Shown: positions 7,054 through 13,822 of the stretch, one piece after another | Layout of the letters: each line of letters begins with the position of its first letter | How positions within the stretch are numbered: position 1 is the first letter of the stretch | Source of the DNA: Pseudolachnospira sp964507035 | Lineage (GTDB): Bacteria; Bacillota; Clostridia; Lachnospirales; Lachnospiraceae | Assembly: GCA_964507035.1 (NCBI GenBank) | Contig: CAZDOQ010000014.1 | Coordinates: 1-26,663 of the forward strand | DNA length: 26,663 nt | Direction: 5' to 3' | Notes under the pieces: model-generated | What the model was told of the DNA's origin: nothing | What the model saw: only the letters and a program-made list of their open reading frames with translations | Databases searched by the model: none | Translations under genes and position numbers: made by a program

Positions 7054-8216
7054 TTTATCTGGATAATGCGGCCACCACCCTGCAGAAACCGAAGCAGGTG
7101 ATCGACGCGGTGGTACAGGCCATGACGACCATGGGAAATGCTTCCCGGGGTACCCATAGTGAAGCGTTGCGGGCCTCCCGGATCATCTATGACACCCGCT
7201 GCAAGCTGGCCCGGCTGTTTGGCTGCACCCGGCCGGACCATGTGGTATTCACCGCCAACTCCACAGAGGCACTGAACATTGCCATCTGCGGGGCTTTATC
7301 CCCGGGGGACCATGTGATTAGCACAGACCTGGAGCACAACTCTGTCCTGCGCCCCCTGTACCGGCTGGAGGCGGAGCGGCAAGTGCGTCTGAGCTTTGTA
7401 CCGGCGGATTCCAAAGGGCAGGTGGATTATGAGGATTTTGAACGGCAGATTTGCCCGGAGACAAAGGCCATTGTCTGCACCCACGCCTCCAACCTGACCG
7501 GAAACCGGCTGGACGTGGGGCGGATTGGGGAGATCGCCCGCCGGCACAACCTGCTGTTGATGGTGGACGCCTCCCAGACTGCTGGCGCTATCCCCCTGGA
7601 TATGGAGGCCATGGGTATCCACATTCTCTGTTTTACCGGACATAAAGGGCTGATGGGGCCCCAGGGGACCGGCGGCCTGTGCATCCGGGAGGGAGTGGAG
7701 ATCCGCCCTTGGAAGGTGGGAGGCACTGGCGTCCAGTCTTACCGGAAGGAGCAGCCGCCGGAGTACCCTACCCGCCTGGAAGCAGGCACCCTGAACAGTC
7801 ATGGAATTTTGGGATTGTCGGCGGCCCTGGATTTCCTGGAGGAGACAGGAGTGGAAGCCATTGGACGGCGGGAGCAGCAGTTGATGGAACAGTTTTACCA
7901 GGGAGTTTCCGGGGTGGACGGCGTGACGGTATACGGAGATTTTCAGGACCCGGAGCGGGCTGCCATTGTGGCGCTGAACCTCTGGGATCTGGATTCAGGT
8001 ACTGTGTCCGATGCCTTGAGCCAGCAGTATGGCATTGCCATCCGTCCCGGCGCCCACTGCGCGCCGCGAATGCACCATGCCCTGGGAACCACAGAACAGG
8101 GGGCGGTGCGGTTCAGTTTTTCCTGGTTTAATACAGAGGAAGAGGTGGAGACGGCCGTCCGGGCCGTGGCGGAGTTGGCCCGGGATTTTCAGCCGGAAAC
8201 GGAGGCAGGCGTTTGA
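7050..8216 (+). CDS. Class V aminotransferase / cysteine desulfurase, EF2568 type
   Basis: A 388-residue PLP enzyme related to cysteine desulfurases and selenocysteine lyases. It has MIYLDNAATT at the N-terminus without the extra leader seen in NifS, the PLP-binding lysine K199 in FTGHKGLMGPQG, and the likely catalytic cysteine C337 in RPGAHCAPRMHHALGT. This fits the subfamily named after Enterococcus EF2568, which travels with yedF and selenium genes and whose precise reaction is not known. Its start overlaps the reductase stop by four bases, showing translational coupling. It should be the sulfur (or selenium) donor for the YedF and DUF3343 carriers. Last gene of the operon. Confidence 0.88.
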   Translation: MIYLDNAATTLQKPKQVIDAVVQAMTTMGNASRGTHSEALRASRIIYDTRCKLARLFGCTRPDHVVFTANSTEALNIAICGALSPGDHVISTDLEHNSVLRPLYRLEAERQVRLSFVPADSKGQVDYEDFERQICPETKAIVCTHASNLTGNRLDVGRIGEIARRHNLLLMVDASQTAGAIPLDMEAMGIHILCFTGHKGLMGPQGTGGLCIREGVEIRPWKVGGTGVQSYRKEQPPEYPTRLEAGTLNSHGILGLSAALDFLEETGVEAIGRREQQLMEQFYQGVSGVDGVTVYGDFQDPERAAIVALNLWDLDSGTVSDALSQQYGIAIRPGAHCAPRMHHALGTTEQGAVRFSFSWFNTEEEVETAVRAVAELARDFQPETEAGV

Positions 8217-8229
8217 AAGGGACGGAGGA

Positions 8230-8385
8230 ATGGATGCAGCTTCCCGGCCCGCTCCCAGGTGGTGCTGGGCCGCACGGCCTAAGCCTTGTCTGGAATGTGT
8301 GATCGTCCATGAACTGGCCCACCGGCAGGAGCCGAACCACGGGCCAGCGAAGGCGAAAAAATTCTCATCCATGAAAGATAGATAA
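8230..8385 (+). pseudogene. Remnant of a YgjP-like (DUF45, SprT-related) metallopeptidase
   Basis: Only the zinc-binding end of the gene survives. The frame ending at 8385 reads CLECVIVHELAHRQEPNHGP and then an unrelated tail. VHELAH plus the second histidine in EPNHG are the metal ligands of YgjP-like proteins, which are normally about 180-240 residues. There is no start codon with an SD, the upstream domain is missing, and the tail after NHGP diverges. It lies just after the desulfurase gene and just before the MarR promoter. Confidence 0.65.
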
Positions 8386-8407
8386 ATTGTTTACTTTAGG
8401 GGATTGG

Positions 8408-8435
8408 TTGACATTTCGGCTGGATGCTTTATAAT
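8408..8435 (+). promoter_or_regulatory. Promoter of the MarR operon
   Basis: A perfect TTGACA (8408-8413) and perfect TATAAT (8430-8435) with a 16-base spacer precede the marR gene by about 45 bases. Such a strong promoter in front of a MarR gene often implies self-repression; no clear palindrome was found over it. Confidence 0.8.
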
Positions 8436-8479
8436 GTGGGTAGCAGGAACGCACGCCAAACAGAGGAAAGGAGACGGTG

Positions 8480-8941
8480 ATGAGCGCTACACAGGACGAA
8501 CAGTTGGCCCCCCTGTTTTTTGATGTCCTCTCTTCTTTTATGCTTACCCTGAAAAAATCCGCCGCATCGGAATCTGAGTGGCGGATGAATTCTCATGCTT
8601 TTTTTGTGCTGTACACGCTGAGTCATACGGAGCAGGCTCCCATGACCATGACCCATCTGGCGGAGGAACTGCAGATTTCCAAGCAGCAGCTGACCAAACT
8701 GGTCAACGATCTGGAAGCCAAAACCTATGTGGAGCGGGTCCATGACCGGGCCAACCGGCGGCTGGTGTATATTCATATTACCCAGGAAGGGAAAGGGCGG
8801 CTGAGCGCCTTTTCTGAACAGCTGCTGCGGCCGGTGCGGGAAACCCTGAAGCTGTACAGCGGCGCAGAACGGGAGCAGCTGGCGGAACATTTTCAGGGCT
8901 TAATGGAATTTTTGAGGAGAGTACGGGAGCTGGGTGAATGA
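8480..8941 (+). CDS. MarR family transcriptional regulator
   Basis: A 153-residue MarR-type winged-helix protein. The DNA-binding part is visible at about 55-110: MTMTHLAEELQISKQQLTKL, then NDLEAKTYVERVHDRANRRL and YIHITQEGKG, i.e. helix-turn-helix followed by the DR-N-RR wing. The flanking helices would form the dimer. The ATG at 8480 is chosen because AAAGGAG lies six bases upstream; an adjacent GTG at 8477 would add one residue. The stop overlaps the next gene (ATGA), so the two are translated together. The ligand is unknown, and its target may be itself plus the small protein downstream. Confidence 0.9.
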   Translation: MSATQDEQLAPLFFDVLSSFMLTLKKSAASESEWRMNSHAFFVLYTLSHTEQAPMTMTHLAEELQISKQQLTKLVNDLEAKTYVERVHDRANRRLVYIHITQEGKGRLSAFSEQLLRPVRETLKLYSGAEREQLAEHFQGLMEFLRRVRELGE

Positions 8942-9204
8942 GGATTTGGGGAAAGATATGGAAGAGCAACCGGCTGGTCCGGGATACGGTGGTGGAAAAC
9001 ACCTCCGGGGATACCAGGACCACCAAGGTTTTGGAGGCCCTCCGGGAAATTTGCGTGGAGTTTGATCTCAGCGTTCCCATTTGGCTGGATGCCAATATCC
9101 GGGAATTTCAGCGGCGGGCCCGGACCCGTTTCAGCCAGGACAGCTTTGTGGAACAGGTGGACTTTGATTATCTGGAGTTGCAGGTGATTGAGGAGGACGG
9201 ATAA
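8938..9204 (+). CDS. Small conserved protein coupled to marR, function unknown
   Basis: An 88-residue soluble protein with no signal or membrane segment. Visible features are a basic start (MRIWGKIWKSNRLVRD), a threonine-rich turn (TSGDTRTTKVLEALREIC) and an acidic C-terminus ending FDYLELQVIEEDG. It reads like a conserved protein of Clostridia, with alternating charged and aromatic positions, but I cannot name a domain. Its ATG overlaps the marR stop by four bases, so expression is coupled. A hairpin terminator follows 20 bases after its stop. Confidence 0.8.
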   Translation: MRIWGKIWKSNRLVRDTVVENTSGDTRTTKVLEALREICVEFDLSVPIWLDANIREFQRRARTRFSQDSFVEQVDFDYLELQVIEEDG

Positions 9205-9223
9205 AAGTTAGAGAAAACAGACA

Positions 9224-9247
9224 GGCCCGGCAAGTTTCTGCCGGGCC
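9224..9247. terminator. Bidirectional hairpin terminator between the marR operon and the HIT gene
   Basis: GGCCCGGCA (9224-9232) and TGCCGGGCC (9239-9247) form a perfect 9-bp stem with a 6-base loop. It sits between the convergent stops at 9204 and 9260. On the minus strand it is followed by a T-rich stretch (TGTCTGTTTTCT); on the plus strand no good T-run follows, so it fits the HIT gene best. Confidence 0.75.
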
Positions 9248-9259
9248 AAATGGAGGCGT

Positions 9260-9685
9260 CTAGTGGGACGCAAGGGCGTTTCGGATGGCTTCCGCGGTCT
9301 GCGCCAACGCTTCCTGGGAGGCTTGCCCCGGTGTCCAGGTCACTATCTGGGGGCCGCCGATGTAGCGGGGAATCACGTGCATATGGAAATGGAACACGGT
9401 CTGGCCAGCGTCCTCCCCGTTGTTTTGGACCAGGTTGAATCCAGTACAGCCCAGGGCCTCTTTCATGGCGGCGCCGATCCGGGCGCCCAGGGGGAGAACC
9501 TTGGCGGCCCACTGGTCCGGCAAGGCGCAGACATCGGCAAAGTGTTCCTTGGGGAGGATCAGCGCGTGTCCCCGGCTGGCAGGTCCCAGGTCCAGAAGCA
9601 CCCGAAAGTCATCATCTTCATAGATGGTGGAGGAAGGGATCTCTCCGTTGGCAATTTTACAGAAAATACAAGAAGAATCTTTCAT
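9260..9685 (-). CDS. HIT family nucleotide-binding protein
   Basis: A 141-residue histidine triad protein of the Hint/YcfF type, a nucleotide hydrolase or transferase acting on AMP-linked substrates in the cytoplasm. The triad HxHxHxx is at H99-F-H-M-H103-V-I, with H101 the likely nucleophile. The N-terminal CIFC (C6, C9), together with conserved histidines, would bind zinc as in many Hint proteins. The length matches the family. AAGGTGG precedes the ATG. Single-gene unit with its own promoter and terminator. The physiological substrate cannot be read from the sequence. Confidence 0.93.
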   Translation of the reverse strand: MKDSSCIFCKIANGEIPSSTIYEDDDFRVLLDLGPASRGHALILPKEHFADVCALPDQWAAKVLPLGARIGAAMKEALGCTGFNLVQNNGEDAGQTVFHFHMHVIPRYIGGPQIVTWTPGQASQEALAQTAEAIRNALASH

Positions 9686-9717
9686 AGTCTATACCACCTT
9701 TCCTTGTTAGTCCTTCT

Positions 9718-9746
9718 ATTTTAATTCGGTTTCCATTCTTTTTCAA
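9718..9746 (-). promoter_or_regulatory. Promoter of the HIT gene
   Basis: On the minus strand, TTGAAA (9741-9746), a 17-base spacer and TAAAAT (9718-9723), about 33 bases before the start codon. Confidence 0.6.
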
Positions 9747-9879
9747 GGAAATCTCCGTATAAGATTTAAAAAGTCAGAGTTTCTTAAGGACAAAATAATA
9801 TTTTTATGACATACTAAATTATTGATAGGAAAAACATATAATAAAACCGACGGAGGCGGAACAACGAGAGGGGAACTGT

Positions 9880-10127
9880 ATGAGCCCTCCTAAAAAGATG
9901 GCGCTTCAGATCATTCCGTATCTGGCATACTGGCCCTTTGGCCAGGTCCGGTACGGAGCCAGTCAGATCCTGACCGTCAGAGGGGTCCCGTACACCCTGG
10001 GGACCTGCTGAGAAGCCGGGGATTGGCCCAGGCCTATGCCGGGGGTCCTGCACACGGTTTGCCCGGGGACAGGAGTTTCCGGTCCAGATGGGAGCGTGTA
10101 TTGGAAAAACTGGACTGGTCAAAATAA
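9880..10127 (+). pseudogene. Short broken ORF, unrecognised
   Basis: An ATG at 9880 with GAGGGG six bases upstream opens a 43-codon frame (including ALQIIPYLAYWPFGQVRYG) that stops at 10009. A different frame then continues from DLLRSRGLAQAYAGG to WERVLEKLDWSK and ends at 10127. Joined at about position 10002, the two would make one protein of roughly 80 residues. TATAAT (9837-9842) upstream could be a -10 box, though no -35 is convincing. I do not recognise the product. It may be a frameshifted small gene or two chance frames. Confidence 0.3.
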
Positions 10128-10129
10128 TA

Positions 10130-10163
10130 AAAACTGGCCATTTTAAAAAGGTCAATTTTCTTC
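10130..10163 (+). terminator. Weak hairpin with T-run before the ECF gene
   Basis: AAAACTGGCC (10130-10139) pairs imperfectly with GGTCAATTTT (10150-10159) and is followed by TTTTCTTCT. It could end transcription from the broken ORF upstream or act in the leader of the vitamin operon. Confidence 0.35.
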
Positions 10164-10169
10164 TATGAT

Positions 10170-10212
10170 AGTGCCTGTGCCGGAAAGGTAAAAGCATACC
10201 ACGCATGGCACT
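10170..10212 (+). promoter_or_regulatory. Leader hairpin upstream of the ECF transporter gene
   Basis: AGTGCC plus TGTG (10170-10179) can pair with CGCA, bulged T, GGCACT (10202-10212), enclosing about 22 bases. The 3' arm ends two bases before the SD (AGGAGG, 10215-10220). This placement would allow control of translation, but the sequence does not match any riboswitch I know. Confidence 0.35.
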
Positions 10213-10227
10213 TCAGGAGGTATTGAG

Positions 10228-10749
10228 ATGAAAGATCATACAGTGGGGCGGATGAGCGTCTGGGCGGCGGCCACGGCGCTGGTCTGCCTGGGAACCATGA
10301 TCATTCAGATCCCCATTCCCCTGGGCTACGTCCACCTGGGAGACGCGGTGATTCTGCTGGTCAGTGTCCTTTTGGGCCCTGGAGCCGGACTGGTGGCCGG
10401 GGGGCTTGGTTCCGCCCTGGCGGATCTCTTGACGGGTTACCCCCAGTGGGTGCCGGTGACGCTGCTCATCAAAGCCTGGATGGGCTTTGCGGTGGGGATA
10501 CTGGCGGCGGGGAAGCCTCTTGGGAGCGGGTCCGCCTTCTTAGCTGCCTGCGCCGGTCTTTTGAGCATGGTGGCCGGATATGTGGTGGGAGGCGTGATTC
10601 TCACCGGCAGCCTGGCGGCAGGGGCCGCGCAGATTCCGGGGCTGACGGCCGAGGGGATCTTTGCCATGGTCCTTTTCTATGGGGCTGGCTCGTTGTTGGA
10701 GAAGGCCAAGGTTCGGCGGATTCTGGAACCGGTGGTGAGAAAAAAGTGA
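10228..10749 (+). CDS. ECF transporter S component, probably for a vitamin B6 compound
   Basis: A 173-residue integral membrane protein with about six hydrophobic segments (roughly 12-30, 36-56, 58-70, 80-97, 104-128, 140-160). The middle part (HLGDAVILLVSVLLGPGAG, then GGLGSALADLLTGYPQW) is the usual substrate-binding core of energy-coupling-factor S components. Such proteins bind a vitamin and share an ATPase/T-subunit module encoded elsewhere. The next gene is pyridoxamine kinase, ten bases away, so a pyridoxine or pyridoxal substrate (PdxU type) is the best inference. A strong SD precedes the ATG. Confidence 0.83.
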   Translation: MKDHTVGRMSVWAAATALVCLGTMIIQIPIPLGYVHLGDAVILLVSVLLGPGAGLVAGGLGSALADLLTGYPQWVPVTLLIKAWMGFAVGILAAGKPLGSGSAFLAACAGLLSMVAGYVVGGVILTGSLAAGAAQIPGLTAEGIFAMVLFYGAGSLLEKAKVRRILEPVVRKK

Positions 10750-10759
10750 GGAGGCAGCT

Positions 10760-11593
10760 ATGGTTTCGCACAATCATCAGAAAAAAATCGCGGTGATCAA
10801 CGACTTGTCCGGATTTGGCCGCTGTTCCCTTGCAGTGGCCCTGCCCATTATCTCGGTCATGAAGATCCAGTGCTGCCCGCTGCCCACATCCATTCTCTCC
10901 AACCACACAGGGTTTCCCAGTTTTTTCTTTGAGGATTACACAGACCGGATGCTGCCCTATATGGAAGAGTGGAAAAAGCTGGACCTGCAGTTTTCCGGGA
11001 TCTGCACCGGATTTTTGGGCTCCCGGGCTCAGATCCGTTTGGTCATCCGGTTTCTGGAGGAGTTTGGCCGGCTGGACAGCTGGATCCTGGTGGATCCGGT
11101 GATGGGGGATCACGGAAAGGCCTACGCCACCTACACCCCGGAAATGTGCCAGGAAATGAAGACGCTGGTGACCTACGCAGACATTCTGACGCCCAATCTG
11201 ACGGAGGCCTGCATTCTGACGGATACGCCGTTTCGGGAGGAACACTGGAAACGGACGGAATTGACCCGGTTGGCGGAGGAACTGAGCCGCCAGGGGCCGG
11301 AGCGGGTGGTGATCACCGGAATTCCCCAGGGAGAGTTCATTGCCAATTTCTGTTATGAAAAGGGGCAGGAGCCGTTCATCCTCCGAACCCATCGGGTGGG
11401 GACCCAGCGGTCCGGCACCGGGGATGTGTTTTCCGCCGTTGTGGCGGCGGACGCGGTGAACGGGGTGCCGTTCCGGCAGTCGGTCCGGAAAGCCTCCCGG
11501 TTCATCAAAAAATGTATCATCCGCTCGGAGGAGATGGGCCTTCCCCTGACAGACGGGGTCTGCTTTGAAGAGTTTTTGAGCATGTTAAAATAG
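10760..11593 (+). CDS. pdxK: Pyridoxamine kinase
   Basis: A 277-residue ribokinase-fold kinase that phosphorylates pyridoxal, pyridoxine or pyridoxamine to the 5'-phosphate in the salvage route to PLP. Visible motifs are NDLSGFGRCSLAVALPI at the start, HTGFPS near residue 49, VDPVMGDHG at 111-119, TPNLTEA at 144-150 and the anion-hole loop RSGTGDVF with catalytic Asp at D222. This matches the pyridoxamine kinase family (PdxK/PdxY type); the exact substrate preference is uncertain. GAGGAGG lies before the ATG. It is the middle gene of the transporter-kinase-radical SAM unit. PLP made here would also serve the desulfurase encoded in this window. Confidence 0.9.
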   Translation: MVSHNHQKKIAVINDLSGFGRCSLAVALPIISVMKIQCCPLPTSILSNHTGFPSFFFEDYTDRMLPYMEEWKKLDLQFSGICTGFLGSRAQIRLVIRFLEEFGRLDSWILVDPVMGDHGKAYATYTPEMCQEMKTLVTYADILTPNLTEACILTDTPFREEHWKRTELTRLAEELSRQGPERVVITGIPQGEFIANFCYEKGQEPFILRTHRVGTQRSGTGDVFSAVVAADAVNGVPFRQSVRKASRFIKKCIIRSEEMGLPLTDGVCFEEFLSMLK

Positions 11594-11612
11594 TAGAAAA
11601 GAGGGGATTTTG

Positions 11613-12218
11613 ATGACGATCTTGTATGAAGTGGGAAGCGGACTGTACGTGAACCTGACCAACCGCTGTCCCTGTGCCTGCACCTTCTGCCTGCGCCAGA
11701 GCCGGGACCATATGGAAAATTCCGGCAGCCTGTGGCTGGAGCACACCCCTACCCTGGAGGAAGTGCTGGCGGAGTTTTCCAAGTTTGACATGAGCCGCTA
11801 CCGGGAGATGGTCTTCTGCGGTTTTGGAGAACCCATGGAGGCTCTGGATGTGCTGCTGGCCACGGCCCGGTACGCCAAGGAGCATTTCCCTTCACTGCCC
11901 ATCCGCATCAACACCAACGGTCTGGGAGATCTGATCCACGGAAAGCCGGTGGCACCGCTGTTGGAGGGGTTCATTGACACGGTCTCCATCAGTCTGAACA
12001 CGCCGGACCCGGCGCGGTATCTGGAGTTGGTGCGCCCTAAATTTGGGGAAGGCTCCTATGAGGCCATGCTCCGGTTTGCCAAAGACTGCACCCAGTATGT
12101 GCCCAAGGTGGTGTTCACCACCGTGGAGACCACCCTGACGCCGGAGGAAGAGGACCGGTGTCGGGAAATCTGTCGCTCCGTGGGGGCGGAGTACCGGATT
12201 CGCCCGTGGGTGGACTGA
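11613..12218 (+). CDS. TatD-associated type radical SAM protein
   Basis: A 201-residue minimal radical SAM protein. The CxxxCxxC cluster motif is at C19, C23 and C26 in NRCPCACTFCLR, the glycine-rich motif is CGFGEPMEAL, and later strands (RINTNGLGDL, VSISLNTPDP) complete a short TIM barrel. This pattern matches the TatD-linked radical SAM family (TIGR04038), whose reaction is unknown and which is usually next to or fused to a TatD nuclease. No tatD gene is in this window. The ATG at 11613 with GAGGGG upstream is preferred to the adjoining TTG. It lies about 20 bases after the kinase gene and is presumably co-transcribed. Confidence 0.8.
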   Translation: MTILYEVGSGLYVNLTNRCPCACTFCLRQSRDHMENSGSLWLEHTPTLEEVLAEFSKFDMSRYREMVFCGFGEPMEALDVLLATARYAKEHFPSLPIRINTNGLGDLIHGKPVAPLLEGFIDTVSISLNTPDPARYLELVRPKFGEGSYEAMLRFAKDCTQYVPKVVFTTVETTLTPEEEDRCREICRSVGAEYRIRPWVD

Positions 12219-12244
12219 CAGAACGGAAATGCCTTGACCGCTGT

Positions 12245-12280
12245 CCGCTGCTGCCCGGGGATCTGACCCGGCGGCAGCGG
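12245..12280 (+). terminator. GC-rich hairpin after the radical SAM gene
   Basis: CCGCTGC...GCCCGGG (12245-12259) pairs with CCCGGCGGCAGCGG (12267-12280), giving a long stem of about 14 pairs with one mismatch. It is followed after some bases by TGTTTTGG, a poor T-run. It may end the vitamin B6 operon. Confidence 0.45.
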
Positions 12281-12295
12281 GCTGTCTGTTTTGGC

Positions 12296-12592
12296 GTCGA
12301 TCCCCTCTCCGGCGTTGGGGTACTTCTGGGAGTGCAGGGCGTCTGCGGCAAAGGCCATCACCAGGAGCACGCAGATTAGCGCCAGCTTTTTCTCTGGCAC
12401 ACGCTGAATGCCGTTGTCCAGCAGAGGCGCTAGCACGTAGACAGTGGCCAGTCCGCCCACGCCGAACACCAGCAGCCTCTCGGCGCAGATCCGGCCGTGG
12501 AGGTTTAAGAGGTAGCCGCTGTAGTCCCACCAGCGCATACCGGTCATCAGTTCCAGGAAATAGGATGTAAAGTATTCCAGCACGCCGCACAT
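12296..12592 (-). pseudogene. Truncated CmpB-like putative ABC transporter permease (PF06541 type)
   Basis: The frame shows the typical second half of this membrane protein family: LEYFTSYFLELMTGMRWWDY, then NLHGRICAERLLVFGVGG, and a last helix LICVLLVMAFAADALHS. The first membrane helices that normally precede LEY are absent, and after NAGEGI the frame runs into unrelated sequence including the antisense of the radical SAM gene. There is no SD before the nominal Met. It is a gene fragment convergent with the vitamin B6 operon. Confidence 0.65.
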
Positions 12593-12812
12593 AGTGCAGG
12601 GTTTCGATCATGGGCCGCCTGGTGCTCCTCATACTCCCGCTCCCGTTTGGTACGCAGGATCAAGACGCCCAAATTTCTAGCCAGAAAGCCCCGCCAATCG
12701 GTCAGATGGTCCAGAGTTCCCTCCGGCCCCAAATGGGGGTCCCTTCCTCCCGGCCTGGTGGCCAAGAGTCTTTTCCACGGAAGAAGGATTTTTCCAAAAA
12801 GCAGCGGCCGGG
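12593..12812. other. Stretch between two pseudogenes with no recognisable gene
   Basis: One minus-strand frame is open and reads LDHLTDWRGFLARNLGVLI and LRTKREREYEEHQAAHDRN, which looks more protein-like than chance. It has no start signals and runs out of frame into the CmpB-like fragment. I cannot assign it. It is probably another fragment. Confidence 0.3.
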
Positions 12813-13101
12813 TTACCGGGCCATGAGGCCCAGGAACAGAGACACGTAGCAGGCAAGGTCCCCGATCCGCTTGCGGTCCTCCCCCAGCCGTCCCGGCCAC
12901 TGGGTTCTCGCCTCCCCCTGCAGCCGGGCGAAATGCGGACGGAGTTGATGAACGCGTTGTGGGCGCTGGTGCGACCGCTCTCCTCCTCCAGGCTCTCCTC
13001 CTCTTCCTCCGGAAAGGGATATGTCATGGCTCCAGGACAGCTGGCGCAGAAGGGAATTGTGGTAAAAGCGTTCCCGGATAAAGGTATGTTCACCCTCACG
13101 C
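12813..13101 (-). pseudogene. Frameshifted small conserved protein
   Basis: Three pieces in two frames join into one plausible protein of about 95 residues: FIRERFYHNSLLRQLS, then (other frame) a glutamate-rich run followed by RTSAHNAFINSVRI, then (first frame again) FARLQGEARTQWPGRL and DRKRIGDLACYVSLFLGLMAR ending at TAA (12813-12815). The AHNAFI ... RKxIGDxACY pattern is one I associate with small conserved proteins of Clostridia, but I cannot name the family. Two compensating frameshifts are needed, so it is either a pseudogene or carries sequencing errors. Confidence 0.5.
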
Positions 13102-13105
13102 TGGA

Positions 13106-13822
13106 TTATTCCGCCCCCGCCACACAAACCCAGACCCCGTAAACCCGCTGGGCTCCGGCTTGTTTGAGGGACCGGGTACAGGCCTCTGCGGTGCTGCCAG
13201 TGGTGTAGATGTCATCCACCAGCAGCACCCGGGTAAGCCCCGGCGGCCAGTGGGCCACCGCTATGGCCTGCTCCAGGTTTTTTTGCCTGGCGGCAGGCCC
13301 CAAGTCCTTCTGGGCCCGGGTGTGGTGCCTGCGGATCAGCACCTCTGGGAGCACCGGGAGATGCAGGGCGGTCCCCAGCCGCTCCGCCAGCACCTGGGAT
13401 TGGTTGTAGCCCCGAACCCGCTGGCGGGCCCGGTCTGCCGGAACCGGCACAATGGCCTCAGGACGCCAGCGGAGGAGCTGCCGCCCGTACCGGCGCACCA
13501 ACTCCTCCCCATAAAAATCCGCATACTCCGGCCTGCTTCCATACTTGAAGGCGGCGATGGATTTTTGGGCCGTCTGATCATAGTGGAGCAGGGCCACCGC
13601 TCCGTCAAAGGTCCTCTTCCGGGCAGCGCAGTCCCGGCAGTATTCCATCTCCATGGCCGGGACCTCACGGCCACAGCGTTTGCACACCGGCTCCTCTATG
13701 AAGGAGAGGCGCTTCCTGCATCCGGGGCAGACCAACAAACCCTTGGGCATGGCCACGTCCCCGCAGACCGGACAGCGCCGGGGATACAGCAAATCTAAGA
13801 ATCCAAACTTCCGCTCTCCCAT
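13106..13822 (-). CDS. comF: ComF family protein (phosphoribosyltransferase-like)
   Basis: A 238-residue protein with an N-terminal zinc ribbon and a C-terminal phosphoribosyltransferase fold. Four CxxC pairs are visible: C17/C20, C32/C35, C47/C50 and C62/C65. The PRPP-binding signature is VLLVDDIYTTGST near residues 203-215, preceded by GYNQSQVLAERLG. In Bacillus, ComF is needed for DNA uptake and works with a late-competence helicase and single-strand binding proteins. Here it overlaps the 3' end of recD2 by 28 bases, with its SD (AGGAGGT) inside recD2, so the two are tightly coupled. The length is normal. Whether this organism is competent cannot be judged here. Confidence 0.92.
   Translation of the reverse strand: MGERKFGFLDLLYPRRCPVCGDVAMPKGLLVCPGCRKRLSFIEEPVCKRCGREVPAMEMEYCRDCAARKRTFDGAVALLHYDQTAQKSIAAFKYGSRPEYADFYGEELVRRYGRQLLRWRPEAIVPVPADRARQRVRGYNQSQVLAERLGTALHLPVLPEVLIRRHHTRAQKDLGPAARQKNLEQAIAVAHWPPGLTRVLLVDDIYTTGSTAEACTRSLKQAGAQRVYGVWVCVAGAE

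Noticed and set aside
10170..10212. Known riboswitch (TPP, FMN, folate, preQ1)
   Set aside because: None of the conserved core sequences of these classes could be matched; only a simple hairpin is supported.
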